Positions 1 through 9,819 of a DNA stretch of 64,000 bases are shown here, one piece after another; position 1 is the first letter of the stretch; each line of letters begins with the position of its first letter. Location: contig CM051457.1 of NCBI GenBank assembly GCA_028274465.1, positions 47,772,362 through 47,836,361 on the forward strand, given 5' to 3'. Source of the DNA: Plantago ovata. Lineage: Eukaryota > Streptophyta > Magnoliopsida > Lamiales > Plantaginaceae. The notes under the pieces are model-generated. The model saw only the letters and a list, made by a program, of their open reading frames with translations. It was not told the DNA's origin and ran no database searches. The position numbers were made by a program, and so were the translations under genes.

Positions 1-1814
1 GAAATTGCTAATTCTTGCATATTTCACAGCTATTATGGGAAGCAAAGCACTATCAACAAGTCCTTCTAAAATATGTTCGCTGTTGAATTTTTTTCCCCAC
101 ACGGTTAAATCAACAGATCTTGCAGATTTATCTTTAAATATGAGAACCCTCCTTTGAACTTGACCACCAACCTTTGTAATTATGTAATCAGTATTACCAA
201 CATTTGATACAACTCCAATGATGTCAATCAAAACACTTTCATCAGTATGTTGGAGTTGGTCAATCTGTCTGAATGAAAAGATATTGAATGGTATGGATTC
301 ATCATCAGGACAAGCTTGAACAAATGACTTCAAATCCAGATAAATCTCCCAATCATTATTCAGCAGATTATAATTCTTCTGAGCATATTTCAAAGAACCT
401 TTAGATATAATATAAACTTGTCCTTCCTGAATTCCTTCAAAAAATCGGTCAACAACATTGTTGAAACAAGTGACACGGATTTCTCCCAAATATTTTTCAA
501 CCAAATCAAATGAAAAAACTTTGCCATCTCCTTCTGCAGTTTTAAAATTTCGAATGGAGCTCTTTGATGTCACCCGATCCTTAACAGCCCACAAAATTTT
601 GTAAGGTCTTAATGCTGAAATGGATATAATTCGGAGTGGACCCTAATTTTGCATGTTTCCATAATATGCTCGATAATTTGTTAACTGATGAGATACACAC
701 TGAGATGATTCAGACGTTTTTTGCATTTTGACTTGCCTCTCATGGACAGAAGATACAGCTTGAACACTTGGACCAGGGACTGTTGAAGTTTTTCATATGC
801 TCAATACTACATGGATTTCGTTTATGCTAGTATCAGGAGTGTTGTAGCTTTGATAACGCTGTGATTGTGCAGATATATTGTCTGCACTAGTGTGATGAAT
901 GTTGACATTTTCCAGACATTGAGATGTTGTTGGAGTTATCTGTGAAGAACTACCAAGATTTGTTAAGCTTTGAAAAAGCTGAGATGTCCCAGAGGTATTC
1001 ACTGAGCTGGTACAAAGATCACAGTCCAGCAATATAGTATTCATTTCCAAAATGATCAGCACACTGAAAATTAAAAAAAAAAACATTTTTCAAGTCAATC
1101 ATGTAGCATTCATGTTATATAATTAAAACATTTTTTAATGTGAAACAAATGATAAGCATTCAAATACATATAATAATACTAGAGTTCACACTGTAATAAT
1201 AAAAATAAAAATAAAATTCAAAAAAAAAAAAAAAAAAAACTGTGTACGCAAAGCTTTATCAATCAATTTATGTAGCATTTATCTTCTATAACTTTAACAT
1301 TTTTCATTATAGAAAACAATGTTAAACATTAAATAATAAAAAAAAAAACTACTACCGATCGCAAATAAAAAAAAAACACTGTAAAAAAATTATCAGTTAC
1401 ATATGAACCATTGAAGTTGTATAAATAAAACGTTTGAATCCAACATAATAGAAACCACAAAAATAATGAAACATATTAAAAAAATAAAATGATAGAGGAT
1501 CTTACATTCGCTCCTTTACTTCCATGCACACATACTTTTTTTAGATTAAAAATTGAGCTACTGTGAAGCAAAATCTCCTTCACCATGTAATTCAGTTGTG
1601 GATCTAGCAGAGATGCTTGAGTTGTTTCCGAATCTAATACAATGAGTCTGTAACGCTCTTGAGTTCATCCTTCATTTGAAATATTGACTAGCTTCATGTT
1701 AAGTATTTGAAGCACAGGTTTCGAATCCATATTTCCCCTACGTATCCTATCCAAAGAGTTCACAGTGAGATTCACGAGGCCGATCTTGCCGTCGCCGTCG
1801 CTAATCTTCGACAT
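1..1814 (-). pseudogene. RPA1-like (replication protein A 70 kDa subunit) gene, decayed and partial
   Basis: RPA1 is the large single-stranded-DNA-binding subunit of RPA in nuclear replication and repair. The first block, 1814 down to about 1506, starts MSKISDGDGKIG and resembles the N-terminal domain. It ends at a GTAAG donor. An acceptor lies at about 1064, and from 1063 to the left edge one frame encodes a linker and the DNA-binding OB folds (RVTSKSSIRNF, GEIRVTCFNNVVDRF, ISKGSLKYAQKNY, WEIYLD, DLTVWGKKF). The gene continues beyond base 1. Three in-frame stops interrupt it (complement of 1665-1667, 793-795 and 643-645), and the simple exon join is out of phase, so it is very probably a pseudogene. 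The remaining frame is otherwise open, so decay is recent. Plant Helitrons can carry RPA1-like genes, but no Helitron end was recognised. 1815-2100 is AT-rich with nothing recognisable. Confidence 0.82.
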
Positions 1815-2100
1815 CAAGTTACCAGACAGATTTGAACGCCATTTTTGGTTGAAGATAATTTCGTTTATTTTCAAAACCCTAACCAAGTACAAATTCAAAA
1901 GAAAAATGAAATAGTATTTAGAGTTAAGTGATAGAGTATAAAGATGATAATAAAAGAAACAACACTGACACGTGAATAACAAGTTACAAAAAATGGGAAA
2001 ACTGATATTTACTGAATAATTGAAAACATTTGACAATAAAAAAGAATACAGTAAAAAAAAATGACAAACCTTATTGGAAAGTAAACTAAAACTCGTGTTT

Positions 2101-2432
2101 CATTTAGTTTCGGATGGTAATTATTTCTTTGATTGAATTTCGTTTAGTTTCGGATGGATATTTAGTTTCGGATAGAGACTAGTTGGTGTCATGGATTTTT
2201 CATTTGGTTTTCGAATGGTAATTACTTATTTTGATCGAATTTCTTTTACTTTTGGATGTTTTTTTAGTTTCAGATGGAGATTAGTTGGTGTCATTGATTT
2301 TCATTTAGTTTCAGATGGTGATTACTTAATTATTTTGATTAAATTTGTTTTACTTTCAGATGGTTATTTAGTTTTGGATGAAGATTAGTTGGTGTCATTG
2401 ATTTCCAATTGGTTTCGGATGGTGATTACTTA
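2101..2432. repeat. Tandem repeat, about 3.3 units of about 101-104 bases
   Basis: Units begin near 2101, 2201, 2302 and 2406, each with a version of CATTTAGTTTCGGATGG followed by GTGATTACTTA and later TAGTTGGTGTCATTGATTT. The units differ by scattered substitutions, so this is an ageing tandem array. An open frame on the plus strand here only reflects the repeat. Confidence 0.8.
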
Positions 2433-2580
2433 TTTTCATATAACATTGATGGGGAATAAGTAAAACATTCAATACCGAATAATATAAAGTTGAAGTCAAT
2501 AAGTTGAAACATTTGGTATTAAAATATTACAACCTTCGAGTATTTTCATATAACATTGGTGGGGAATAAGTTATCATTTG
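2433..2580. repeat. Short direct repeat pair
   Basis: A block reading TTTTCATATAACATTG followed by a purine, then TGGGGAATAAGT, occurs near 2433 and again near 2541. The sequence between is AT-rich. From 2582 to about 4170 no gene or known element could be recognised. That stretch shifts from AT-rich to a more GC-balanced composition after about 3100 and may be the upstream region of the gene at 4905. Confidence 0.6.
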
Positions 2581-2867
2581 ACAGCAAATGAAAGAACATT
2601 TTAATATAATATTGACAAACATTTATCACGCAAAAGTGAAACAACTTTCATTTTTTCAATTTTCCATACGAAGCTTAGCATTCATTGATTCATTACATGT
2701 TCATCGTGTTGAAGGGTAATTCGTGCTTCTTTCTAAGCTCGTATTAGACCGTCACAAGGAACTACTTAGGTCTTCTTCATGTAGTCTTCCTCTGAAGAGA
2801 GTGGGAATTCTTCATGTAGCTTCCTCGTACCTGAAAGAGACTGGAGGGGGGGATTAGTACCTCGTGC

Positions 2868-2891
2868 CCGGTCTGTCAATGATCAGACCGG
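2868..2891. repeat. Perfect 8-bp stem-loop
   Basis: CCGGTCTG is followed after eight bases by its reverse complement CAGACCGG. It lies just after a purine-rich run (CTGGAGGGGGGGATT, about 2851-2865). The purine run could be a polypurine tract of an unrecognised LTR element, but no matching LTR start was confirmed. Confidence 0.55.
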
Positions 2892-3993
2892 AAGGACGAC
2901 TTTACGTGTAGGGAGTTGTAGGGCTTCCCTAGTAAGAGTAGTAGATGTGGTAGCTGAGCGGTCGGTGAGAGGTATGTTTGCTTACCCTGTGAATAATGAA
3001 TGAGTCCCCTTATATACTTGTAGTATTTTATTGTCACTTTATGTAGGATCGTGACAAGTGTTCGACTGAGATTAAAGCCTCCTTTGCCCAAGCCCATTAA
3101 GTAGGTCCATGCGCTTTGACCCAAATATCTTGACTAGGGTTTGGAGGTCATTATTAACTTTTCGGGTCCCATGGGTCCCACAGGGAGCGACCCTGGGTGG
3201 TCGGCCTTGGTCCTCGTGCCTTCCTCTTATATTCATGGTCCGAGTAGTGCTCTACCCGGTCTCATTTGGAGGGTGTCACCTTGACGTAAGGTCCTCCTCG
3301 AGCCCCACAGCTGCCTTGTCCTTGTAGTGAGCTTATATTGAGGGTCGACCTCACAGTGATGGTCGGACGATATGTTGGTCGAGCCACACTTAAGTGACAT
3401 ACTTGGGCGTGGTCGCATCCCTTGAGGGATGGCCCTTGATGCTTCGTCGCGCTCTTAGACCGCTCCAGTTCGTACATGCGGACTGGACATATTTTAACAC
3501 CAACATATGTCCCCCTAGTTTCCAAGTATCTTTGTAGAAGATAGTTGAGGGACTATGTTGAAGTAGAGGTCGAGCAGAGCCTCGACTAGTAGTGGGCGAA
3601 AAAAGATTTCTTTATTCGTGCCTTGGTGACTTTTCCTCCTCCTACCTCTCCCTCCCCCCTTTATAGGTGCGAGCAGACGTTACTCGGACCTTATAAAAGG
3701 GGTATATTTACTGGGCAGAGATCGGATTCGGGTAAGTGTTGCTTTGTTAGAATTGTTGTATAGGTTCTTCGTTTTTTGCCTCTTCGATATTCTCCTTGTT
3801 AATTGTCTCGAGGAGACAACTGTAAGGTAATGGAATGGAATGACTTCCTTTCACTTTTTCTTGACACTTTCTCGAGAAGCTCTATGGGAAAGTGGCTCCT
3901 CAATACCATACAAAAGCACTCCTTTTATTTTTCTTTTCTAATGTTCGGTCACTCGTCGCTCTTCATCCTATCCACGCGACACAGTCCTCGCTT

Positions 3994-4026
3994 CGCGGAT
4001 TACCTTGGGTGGTTAGGTAATCCGCG
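3994..4026. repeat. Perfect 12-bp stem-loop upstream of the 4905 gene
   Basis: CGCGGATTACCT and AGGTAATCCGCG are exact reverse complements separated by nine bases. The structure sits about 150 bases upstream of the TATA box at 4175, a position compatible with a promoter cruciform or a protein-binding palindrome. Function is unknown. Confidence 0.8.
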
Positions 4027-4174
4027 TTCTTTCGAGAAAGTGTGTCGGTGTGGGAGCGTGGAGGGTAGATTGGTAAATTCGTCAGGCGGCTGTGATTTGG
4101 GCCGTTGATAGTGAACATGTGTTCGGTCTGGATGGAGCGAGGGTAGGCGACGGTTCGTATTCCCGAGATACCCT

Positions 4175-4186
4175 TCTATAAATAGG
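4175..4186 (+). promoter_or_regulatory. TATA box for the acidic-protein gene
   Basis: TCTATAAATAGG is a strong plant TATA box. Transcription would start near 4205-4215. The following leader contains a GA-rich stretch (CATAGAGAGAGAGCAAGG), common in plant 5' leaders. It lies in the correct order with a leader intron and the ATG at 4905. The same arrangement could belong to the LTR of an unrecognised retroelement. Confidence 0.6.
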
Positions 4187-4396
4187 CCGAGACCGATTCA
4201 TTCCACACTTTTCGCAACTTATCCACTCAGAGCATAGAGAGAGAGCAAGGACCATTTTAAGACGATCGACAAGCACACTCTTCGAGACCAAGGCAGATCG
4301 AGGACCTTTTTCAGGCGTTCTAAACCATTTTTTCCGGCGGAGTTCGAATTTCCCAGTGCAGTTTCCGTTGCCGATCTTTCATCCTGACTTTATCAA

Positions 4397-4903
4397 GTAA
4401 GCTCCTGTCCTCCATACTTCGATTACCTGCTTTAATCGCGTGCTTCTTTGCTTTTGTTGATTCCAATTCGCCTGAATCTGCTCTTAGTAGCCGTAATTTT
4501 GGTCGGCGATTAGTGGACGTAACAATGGACGTAAATGGACTGTAACCGGACTATAGATTTACATGCTACCCCTTTTATTTTTTCCGCCATTCCCCTTTGC
4601 CTCCTTAGGGTAGAATTGTAACTATAGAAGTATGTAGATTGTGCTTGTGGGATTTCCCACCTTGTTGAACTCTGAGCGGTTGGTCGCTCCATGCTCCTCG
4701 ATTTTGTATGCTCATACTATGCTCGTACTTGTGTCTCTTCGATTTCTTTGCATGCTCGTCACTTTTTGTAGAATATCTTCTTATTACGTTATGCACTTTT
4801 TTGAGAGTTTTCTCCGTTCGGGAGGTCGAACATAACAAAATACATAAACGGACCTCTCGGACTATCACCAACCATCCTTAACTCTTTCTGGCCTACCTTT
4901 TAG
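4397..4903 (+). other. Candidate 5' leader intron
   Basis: A donor (CAA/GTAAGC) at 4397 and a pyrimidine-rich acceptor ending TTTTAG at 4903 bound a 507-base intron lying wholly in the leader. The second exon begins one base before the ATG at 4905. T-rich composition inside the interval fits a plant intron. This is inferred from sequence only. Confidence 0.6.
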
Positions 4904-4904
4904 G

Positions 4905-6083
4905 ATGTCCGAGAGAAGCGACGACATTCAGAACGGCCGCGTGGTCGAGGAGTACGGGATCGACCACACTACGTTAGACGATACGTCAGAGATATCGGCG
5001 ACCTTCCTAGACGACACTCTCGAGCAGGCTGTCGTGGGCGAGGAGCATGCCCATGAGTCCGGAGAGGAGGAAGGATCTGAAGAAGATGAACAACTCGAGG
5101 AGGGTGAAGAAGGCGAAGATGCCCAAGATGATGATGATGAGTCCGAGGAGGAAGATGAAGCAGCTGAGTATCGCCTAGTTACTCGCAAGAGGCGTAGGAG
5201 CATTGACAACTTCATTGATGATAGGACTGATGAGGAGGGTGGTCCCGCCAATCCTGGAGTGTCCTCCGAGTTGATAACTCTAGCCGCTCAAGTACATGGT
5301 CGAAACTATGGTGCTTTCGACGCGGTTCCTCCTATGGACATCCGAGTAGAGGACATGGACGACACTGATCGACCAGATCCGGCTTTATCATGGTTCGAGG
5401 AGGGTGACCATTCTGTTCAGTGTGGTATGGGTATCGTTATAGAGGATAGCGACGATGATGACGCGACTTCTCCTAGGACGACTCCTCCCCAGAAGAAGGT
5501 TAAGTTCCCCCCTCAAACCACTCGTCGGACCGTGGTTACTGATGAAGAGGAAGAGTCTCCTCGTGCCATAAAAAACGTGCATGCGAGTGAAGTTGGTCTG
5601 AGCACTGCTAGACCGTCATCTCCTTCCCTCTCCGAGATGAATAGGCAAGCTCAAAGGGACTTGCTTATTGGACAGAAATATGCTCCCGAGGTGGAGACAA
5701 GTTACCATTCTGTGGATCCTCGGGCCATTGACTTCTCGTTCCCTAGCGACAACAGGCGATCGCCAAATCCCTTGGAGGAGATTGAATTCCGGCAGCGTAG
5801 CGAGGCAAGAGCTGCTGAGCGGGCAAGGGCTGCTTCCAAGGAGGCTCAAGAACATGCCCCCGGTAAAGAGCCTAAAAAAGCGAGTAAGTCTTCTCGCTCC
5901 AGGAAAAGTCAGAAGGCTGAGGCTGTCGAGGAGGAGCCTAAATCGACCAAGGCGAGCCAAAACAAGTTCACACAAAGTTCTCTTACAGTAAACATCCCCG
6001 ATCCGGACGGCGAGAAGAACGAGGATGGTATAATTCCGACCACTATGGCAGTGTACTATAAAGTAAAGCTTGCTGAAAACTAA
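4905..6083 (+). CDS. Acidic nuclear-looking protein of unknown function, 3' end fused to an LTR
   Basis: 392 codons, starting at the first ATG after a predicted leader-intron acceptor. I do not recognise the family. Residues 51-88 are almost entirely Glu/Asp/Ser. A basic cluster RKRRR at 94-98 looks like a nuclear localisation signal. A second acid patch (DSDDDD) lies near 171-176, and residues about 300-345 are Lys/Arg/Ser-rich. No signal peptide or membrane segment is visible. Codon composition is more GC-rich than the surrounding repeats. The last residues (about from YYKVKLAEN) come from a Sirevirus LTR fragment starting near 6040-6066, so the natural C-terminus is missing. Two readings are open: a host chromatin- or transcription-type protein, or the first ORF of an unrecognised gypsy-type element whose LTR supplies the promoter. 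Confidence 0.55.
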   Translation: MSERSDDIQNGRVVEEYGIDHTTLDDTSEISATFLDDTLEQAVVGEEHAHESGEEEGSEEDEQLEEGEEGEDAQDDDDESEEEDEAAEYRLVTRKRRRSIDNFIDDRTDEEGGPANPGVSSELITLAAQVHGRNYGAFDAVPPMDIRVEDMDDTDRPDPALSWFEEGDHSVQCGMGIVIEDSDDDDATSPRTTPPQKKVKFPPQTTRRTVVTDEEEESPRAIKNVHASEVGLSTARPSSPSLSEMNRQAQRDLLIGQKYAPEVETSYHSVDPRAIDFSFPSDNRRSPNPLEEIEFRQRSEARAAERARAASKEAQEHAPGKEPKKASKSSRSRKSQKAEAVEEEPKSTKASQNKFTQSSLTVNIPDPDGEKNEDGIIPTTMAVYYKVKLAEN

Positions 6084-6705
6084 ATGTGGTAAAGTAAATC
6101 ACACAAACACTTTTATAGTGGTATCTGAGAGTGGCGTAATCTCTCAACTAGTCCACTTTGTCCTTTCTAGGACTGAATCCACTAAGATAAGCTTGAGGTT
6201 CCTTACAACACCTATCTATAATGATTCTTCAGAAACCAAAGCACACTTGCTTCGTTTCCAACCTAACTAGAGAACTGTAACCTTGTTCTTCACCAAACTT
6301 GGGACTTATAATCAGCAACACAATGCTTGATTAATTCCCCATGAATTTCACGCCTGAAAAAGGGTGTTTATCAGTTAGAGAGGTTTGGGATGAGATGACT
6401 TGAGTATAACTTTTTCAGCTATAACAAGTTATCTAAAGAAACACAACTTGTAATACTTTCCAGTAAACAAGTTAAGTTGTTTCTGGTGCCAAGACTTGTT
6501 CTTGTTCGAAAGAAAGAACACTTAACTAATTTCTTAGCCGTGAATGTTCTACTTCTTCACAAGTAGCTTTTGTTTCAAGCATAAGTCTTGGAACGGATCA
6601 ATAGGCAGTAAAGAGTATGGAAGATTGAGTGTTTAAGCACAAGTGAGAGTTTGATCACGTTGTTGACACACTTCAACTCTTTGCCGGATGACATTTATTT
6701 ATAGT
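6066..6705 (-). mobile_element. Sirevirus LTR fragment
   Basis: This stretch matches about 640 bases inside the Sirevirus LTRs at 16379, 49199 and 58629, including GAGTGGCGTAATCTCTCAAC and the segment ending at the LTR TATA box (TATTTATA on the plus strand). It is cut off on the left at the acidic gene and on the right by an Athila-like LTR that begins six bases after the TATA motif. It could be the remains of the 3' LTR of Sirevirus F, but the linking sequence is absent. Confidence 0.85.
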
Positions 6706-7485
6706 TGATGAACTGAAATTTGTCAGATTCAATTAATCAAATAAATTTGTTTTTAGCCAAAGGCAATTCACAACTACAACGAAACCGTAGTGTAGCAGTA
6801 AAATAACCTCGAGTGTCGATCTCTAAGGACTATAACTAGCTTTATCTAATTTAACTTAAACTATAAATCAACAAACGACTTAGCACAGATTTTTCTTATC
6901 AAGATAATGGAAGTTAGTGATAGTATGATCATTCAAAGCATAGCATGTTAATAATCGTGCATGAAGTACCCGCTCGTTTTGCATAGAAATCTAATATCAT
7001 GAATTGTCCAATGTGTTCCGTTCAATTCAACACTACGAAGATAGAGGGCTTAGATAGATCAAAGAAATAAAGCAATAACTCAAAGTCTGATTCGCATTAC
7101 CGCCATCATGCATAATTAAGAACCCTCGCTAAGAAATCACATACTATCACCAACGATAGATTTAGCTACTCATAGATGTCATGCAATAAACAGAAACCAA
7201 AGCAAGATTGAATGAAAACATGTTGAAAGATATAAATATAAATAGAAAACTCGTGAGATACAATGTTACTGACGAAGGTTGTCAATCTCTGAAGAATCGC
7301 GATCTCACAAGCTCCAAATTGATAAGAAAAATTGTCTCCTATGCTAAGTATTCCCAGAACAGGCTCTGGAGAATTACTACCTAAAACTAATGAGAAAGGT
7401 ATGAAAAAAGGTCTGAGAAAGTATGAAAAAACATAGAGAAACTGCAACTATATATAGGAGTTCGGAACGCGTGGGGCGAGTTCCC
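6706..7485 (-). mobile_element. Athila-like LTR, reverse orientation, partial
   Basis: It starts TGATGAACTG, the complement of the usual LTR 3' end (GTTCATCA), and is the reverse complement of the R-U5 part of the forward LTRs at 7486, 9382 and 13661. It includes the TATA box near 7449-7456 (read on the minus strand) and ends at a GC-rich palindrome. The matching upstream part of the LTR is absent. Similarity to the neighbouring forward LTR is high but not perfect. Confidence 0.85.
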
Positions 7486-8281
7486 CGCCCGGTGTGTGGG
7501 GCGACTCGCCCCACACATTCCGAACTCCTATATATAGTTGCTATTTCTCTACGTTTTTTCATACTTTCTTACACCTTTTTTCATACCTTTCTCATTAGTT
7601 TTAGGTAGGAATTCTCCCGAGCCTGTTCTGGAAATTCTTAGCATAGGAGACAATTTTTTTTATCAATTTGGAGCTTGTGAGATCGCGATTCTTCAAAGAT
7701 TGACAACCTTCGGTAACATTGTATCTCACGGTTTTTCTATTTATATTTATATATCTTTCAACATGTTTTTATTCACTCTTGCTATGATTTCTGTTGATTC
7801 AATGACATCTATGAGTAGCTAAATCTATCGTTGGTGATAGTATGTGATTTCTTAGCGAGGGTTCTTAATTATGCATGATGGTGGTAATGCGAATCAGACT
7901 TTGAGTTATTGCTTTATTTCTTTGATCTATCTAAGTCCTCTATCTTCGTAGTGTTGAATTGAACGGAACACATTGGACAATTCATGATCTTAGATCTCTA
8001 TGCAAAACGATCGGGTACTTCATGTATGATTATTAACCTTCTATGCTTTGAATGATCATACTATCACTAACTTCCATTATCTTGACAAGAAAAATCTGTG
8101 CTAAGTCGTCTGTTGATTTTATAGTTTAAGTTAAATTAGATAAAGCTAGTTATAGTCCTTAGAGATCGACACTCGAGGTTATTTTACTGCTACACTACGG
8201 TTTTCGTTGTAGTTGTGAATTGCCTTTGGCTGAAAAACAAATTTATTTGATTAATTGAATCTGACAAATTCCAGTTCATCA
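7486..8281 (+). mobile_element. Athila-like LTR 1, forward, 5' part absent
   Basis: It matches the right-hand two-thirds of LTR 2 (9382-10564), from a GC-rich palindrome through TATATATA (about 7529) to the terminal GTTCATCA. It is followed at 8285 by a tRNA-Asp-type primer-binding site. With the reverse LTR on its left it forms an inverted repeat with arms of nearly 800 bases. Confidence 0.85.
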
Positions 8282-8284
8282 AAT

Positions 8285-8302
8285 TGGCGCCGTTGCCGGG
8301 GA
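8285..8302 (+). other. Primer-binding site, tRNA-Asp type
   Basis: TGGCGCCGTTGCCGGGGA, three bases after the LTR end. This is the primer-binding sequence typical of Athila elements, complementary to the 3' end of tRNA-Asp. Confidence 0.9.
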
Positions 8303-8600
8303 CTATACTCCTTTTTTCTATTTAGCTTATTTACATTTTCAGCATTCAATTCCCTACAGAAGAACAGGATCTGGGGGTTTGCTCTCAGAAAATTTCACTT
8401 TCTTACCCTATTTCTTTCCCCCTATCTTTTCCAGTAAATCTGATCTTGGTTACCTTGCGTGCTTGTGCTCTCGAAGTTCTCGGTTACATTGTGTTTGTTT
8501 GCACTCTTTGTGTTTTTCTTTGCAAGTTTTTGTTTTTCTTTTGTGGATTCTGCTCCTTCGTTTCTTTTTCCTCATGTGCAGAAACTAGTCATATGAAAGG

Positions 8601-9323
8601 ATGAGTCAACCTCTGTTGCCCCGGTATGTGATGCCTCGAGGTCCTTGCATAACATTGGATGACGATTACAGGAATTATGACTTTGATCCTTCGTACTACT
8701 CCATTCTCTCCACGTTTTCAATGGGTGATGATCCAAGAGGGTTCTTAGACACATACGAGGAAGGTGTGTTGAGGATACCTCGTGAGAATGAGGAGGGGGT
8801 TATTTTATCACATGAGCAACTTTGTATGAGAGGATTTATGGGAGCCTTGAAAGGGTACGCTCGAAGATGGCTCAGAATCCCGCCGGAAGAATCGTTGCGC
8901 ACTTGGGGTGAAGTAACCAGCAAGTTTCTGGAACATTGGGATAGGGACTCACCTCCCGGGACAAGGGCATGGACGTCTCGCTTCAGTAGTCAGCCACCAG
9001 AAATCGACATTGCCGATGAAGAGGAATGTGGAGAGGAATCCATTGATGAAGTCTCCTCAGTGCTTAGCTTGGATTCCACGTCCTTACTTGCGGATGTCGA
9101 GGTTGTTGGTCAAGAGGAAGTCGTGGAGGAGGTGATAACTGAATCCATTGCTTCACTTGAGTCAGAAGGTGAATGCATGAGTTGTGTTGAGGTCGAGGAG
9201 CCAATCTCTGAAGATTTTGGTGCCTCTGAATCAATTGCGGCAGATACTCTTGATCTTGACTCCTACGTTCTCGTCCATGCACCCACCTATGAGTTCCAAA
9301 GGATTTTTGATCCTCTTTTCTAG
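8601..9323 (+). CDS. Athila-like gag fragment ORF (element D)
   Basis: 240 codons beginning MSQPLLPRYVMPRG. Residues about 50-115 carry a Gag-like core (RGFLDTYEEG, FMGALKGYARRWLRIP, TWGEVTSKFLEHWD) resembling the retrotransposon Gag domain, followed by an acidic Glu/Ser/Val-rich tail. It is nearly identical to the ORF at 10885 in the neighbouring element. No zinc knuckle, protease, reverse transcriptase or integrase follows. The interior ends at 9381, where LTR 2 begins, far short of the interior in the next copy. This is a retroelement fossil of a gag-only, non-autonomous type. Confidence 0.8.
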   Translation: MSQPLLPRYVMPRGPCITLDDDYRNYDFDPSYYSILSTFSMGDDPRGFLDTYEEGVLRIPRENEEGVILSHEQLCMRGFMGALKGYARRWLRIPPEESLRTWGEVTSKFLEHWDRDSPPGTRAWTSRFSSQPPEIDIADEEECGEESIDEVSSVLSLDSTSLLADVEVVGQEEVVEEVITESIASLESEGECMSCVEVEEPISEDFGASESIAADTLDLDSYVLVHAPTYEFQRIFDPLF

Positions 9324-9735
9324 TTTTATTTTCCTTCTGATTCCCTTGGTTATTTTTTAGATTTAGATTTTTTTGGTTTTGTGATGAACGTGTATTTTAC
9401 ACCTTCATTCGAGTTTTTTTTCACCTATTTTAGCTATCCTCTATGTTAATTTAGCTATATTCTATTGCATTTTATTAGAATAGTGTCACGTTTCCCTTTA
9501 GTTTGCATTTTACAGGTTTCAGGTGAAAAACGTGATTTTCCGGGCAATTATATTGAAGAAAATGAAGAATCGGTGTTCCGAGGACATTTTTGGAGTATCT
9601 AAAAGATTCCGGATGGGATTTGAAGTCTATGGGTCGAGTTTGAAGGCTTAAAGGTCACTAGAAGGCAAAAACCGAGTCCGAAAAGGAAAAGAAATCCAAA
9701 AACGCGTCAAAAACGCGTTCCTCGCCGACTGGGAC

Positions 9736-9799
9736 TCCCGGGCGATTCGCCCGGGATGTGGGGCGTTTCGCCCGGTGTGTGGGGCGACTCGCCCCACAC
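9736..9799 (+). promoter_or_regulatory. GC-rich palindrome cluster next to the LTR 2 TATA box
   Basis: A 21-base perfect palindrome (9736-9756, arms TCCCGGGCGA/TCGCCCGGGA), an imperfect one (GGGCGTTTCGCCC near 9761), and a 23-base perfect palindrome (9777-9799, arms GTGTGGGGCGA/TCGCCCCACAC) lie in tandem, ending 12 bases before TATATATA at 9812-9819. Every LTR of the family here has an equivalent cluster. Confidence 0.85.
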
Positions 9800-9811
9800 G
9801 TTCCGAACTCC

Positions 9812-9819
9812 TATATATA
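9812..9819 (+). promoter_or_regulatory. LTR 2 TATA box
   Basis: TATATATA within CTCCTATATATAGTTGC, conserved in the other Athila-like LTRs (about 7529 and 14098 on plus, 42200 on minus). Transcription would begin about 25-30 bases downstream, defining the start of R. Confidence 0.75.

Noticed and set aside
3109-3525. Short ORFs on both strands
   Set aside because: They overlap one another, show no recognisable domain, and have no initiation or splice context.
2434-4100. LTR of an unrecognised gypsy element
   Set aside because: A G-rich tract near 2851 and promoter-like sequence hint at it, but no LTR ends, primer site or second copy was found in the window.
4928-5251. Ser-rich ORF on the minus strand
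   Set aside because: It is the complement of the Glu/Asp codons of the acidic gene and has no support of its own.
8285-8302. tRNA gene fragment
   Set aside because: Only 18 bases match the 3' end of tRNA-Asp and they abut an LTR, so it is a primer-binding site. The same holds for the 12-base Met-tRNA match at 29081 and 38782.
9736-9799. Bacterial-type terminators or contamination
   Set aside because: The GC hairpins lie upstream of TATA boxes inside plant LTRs and lack the T-tract of terminators.
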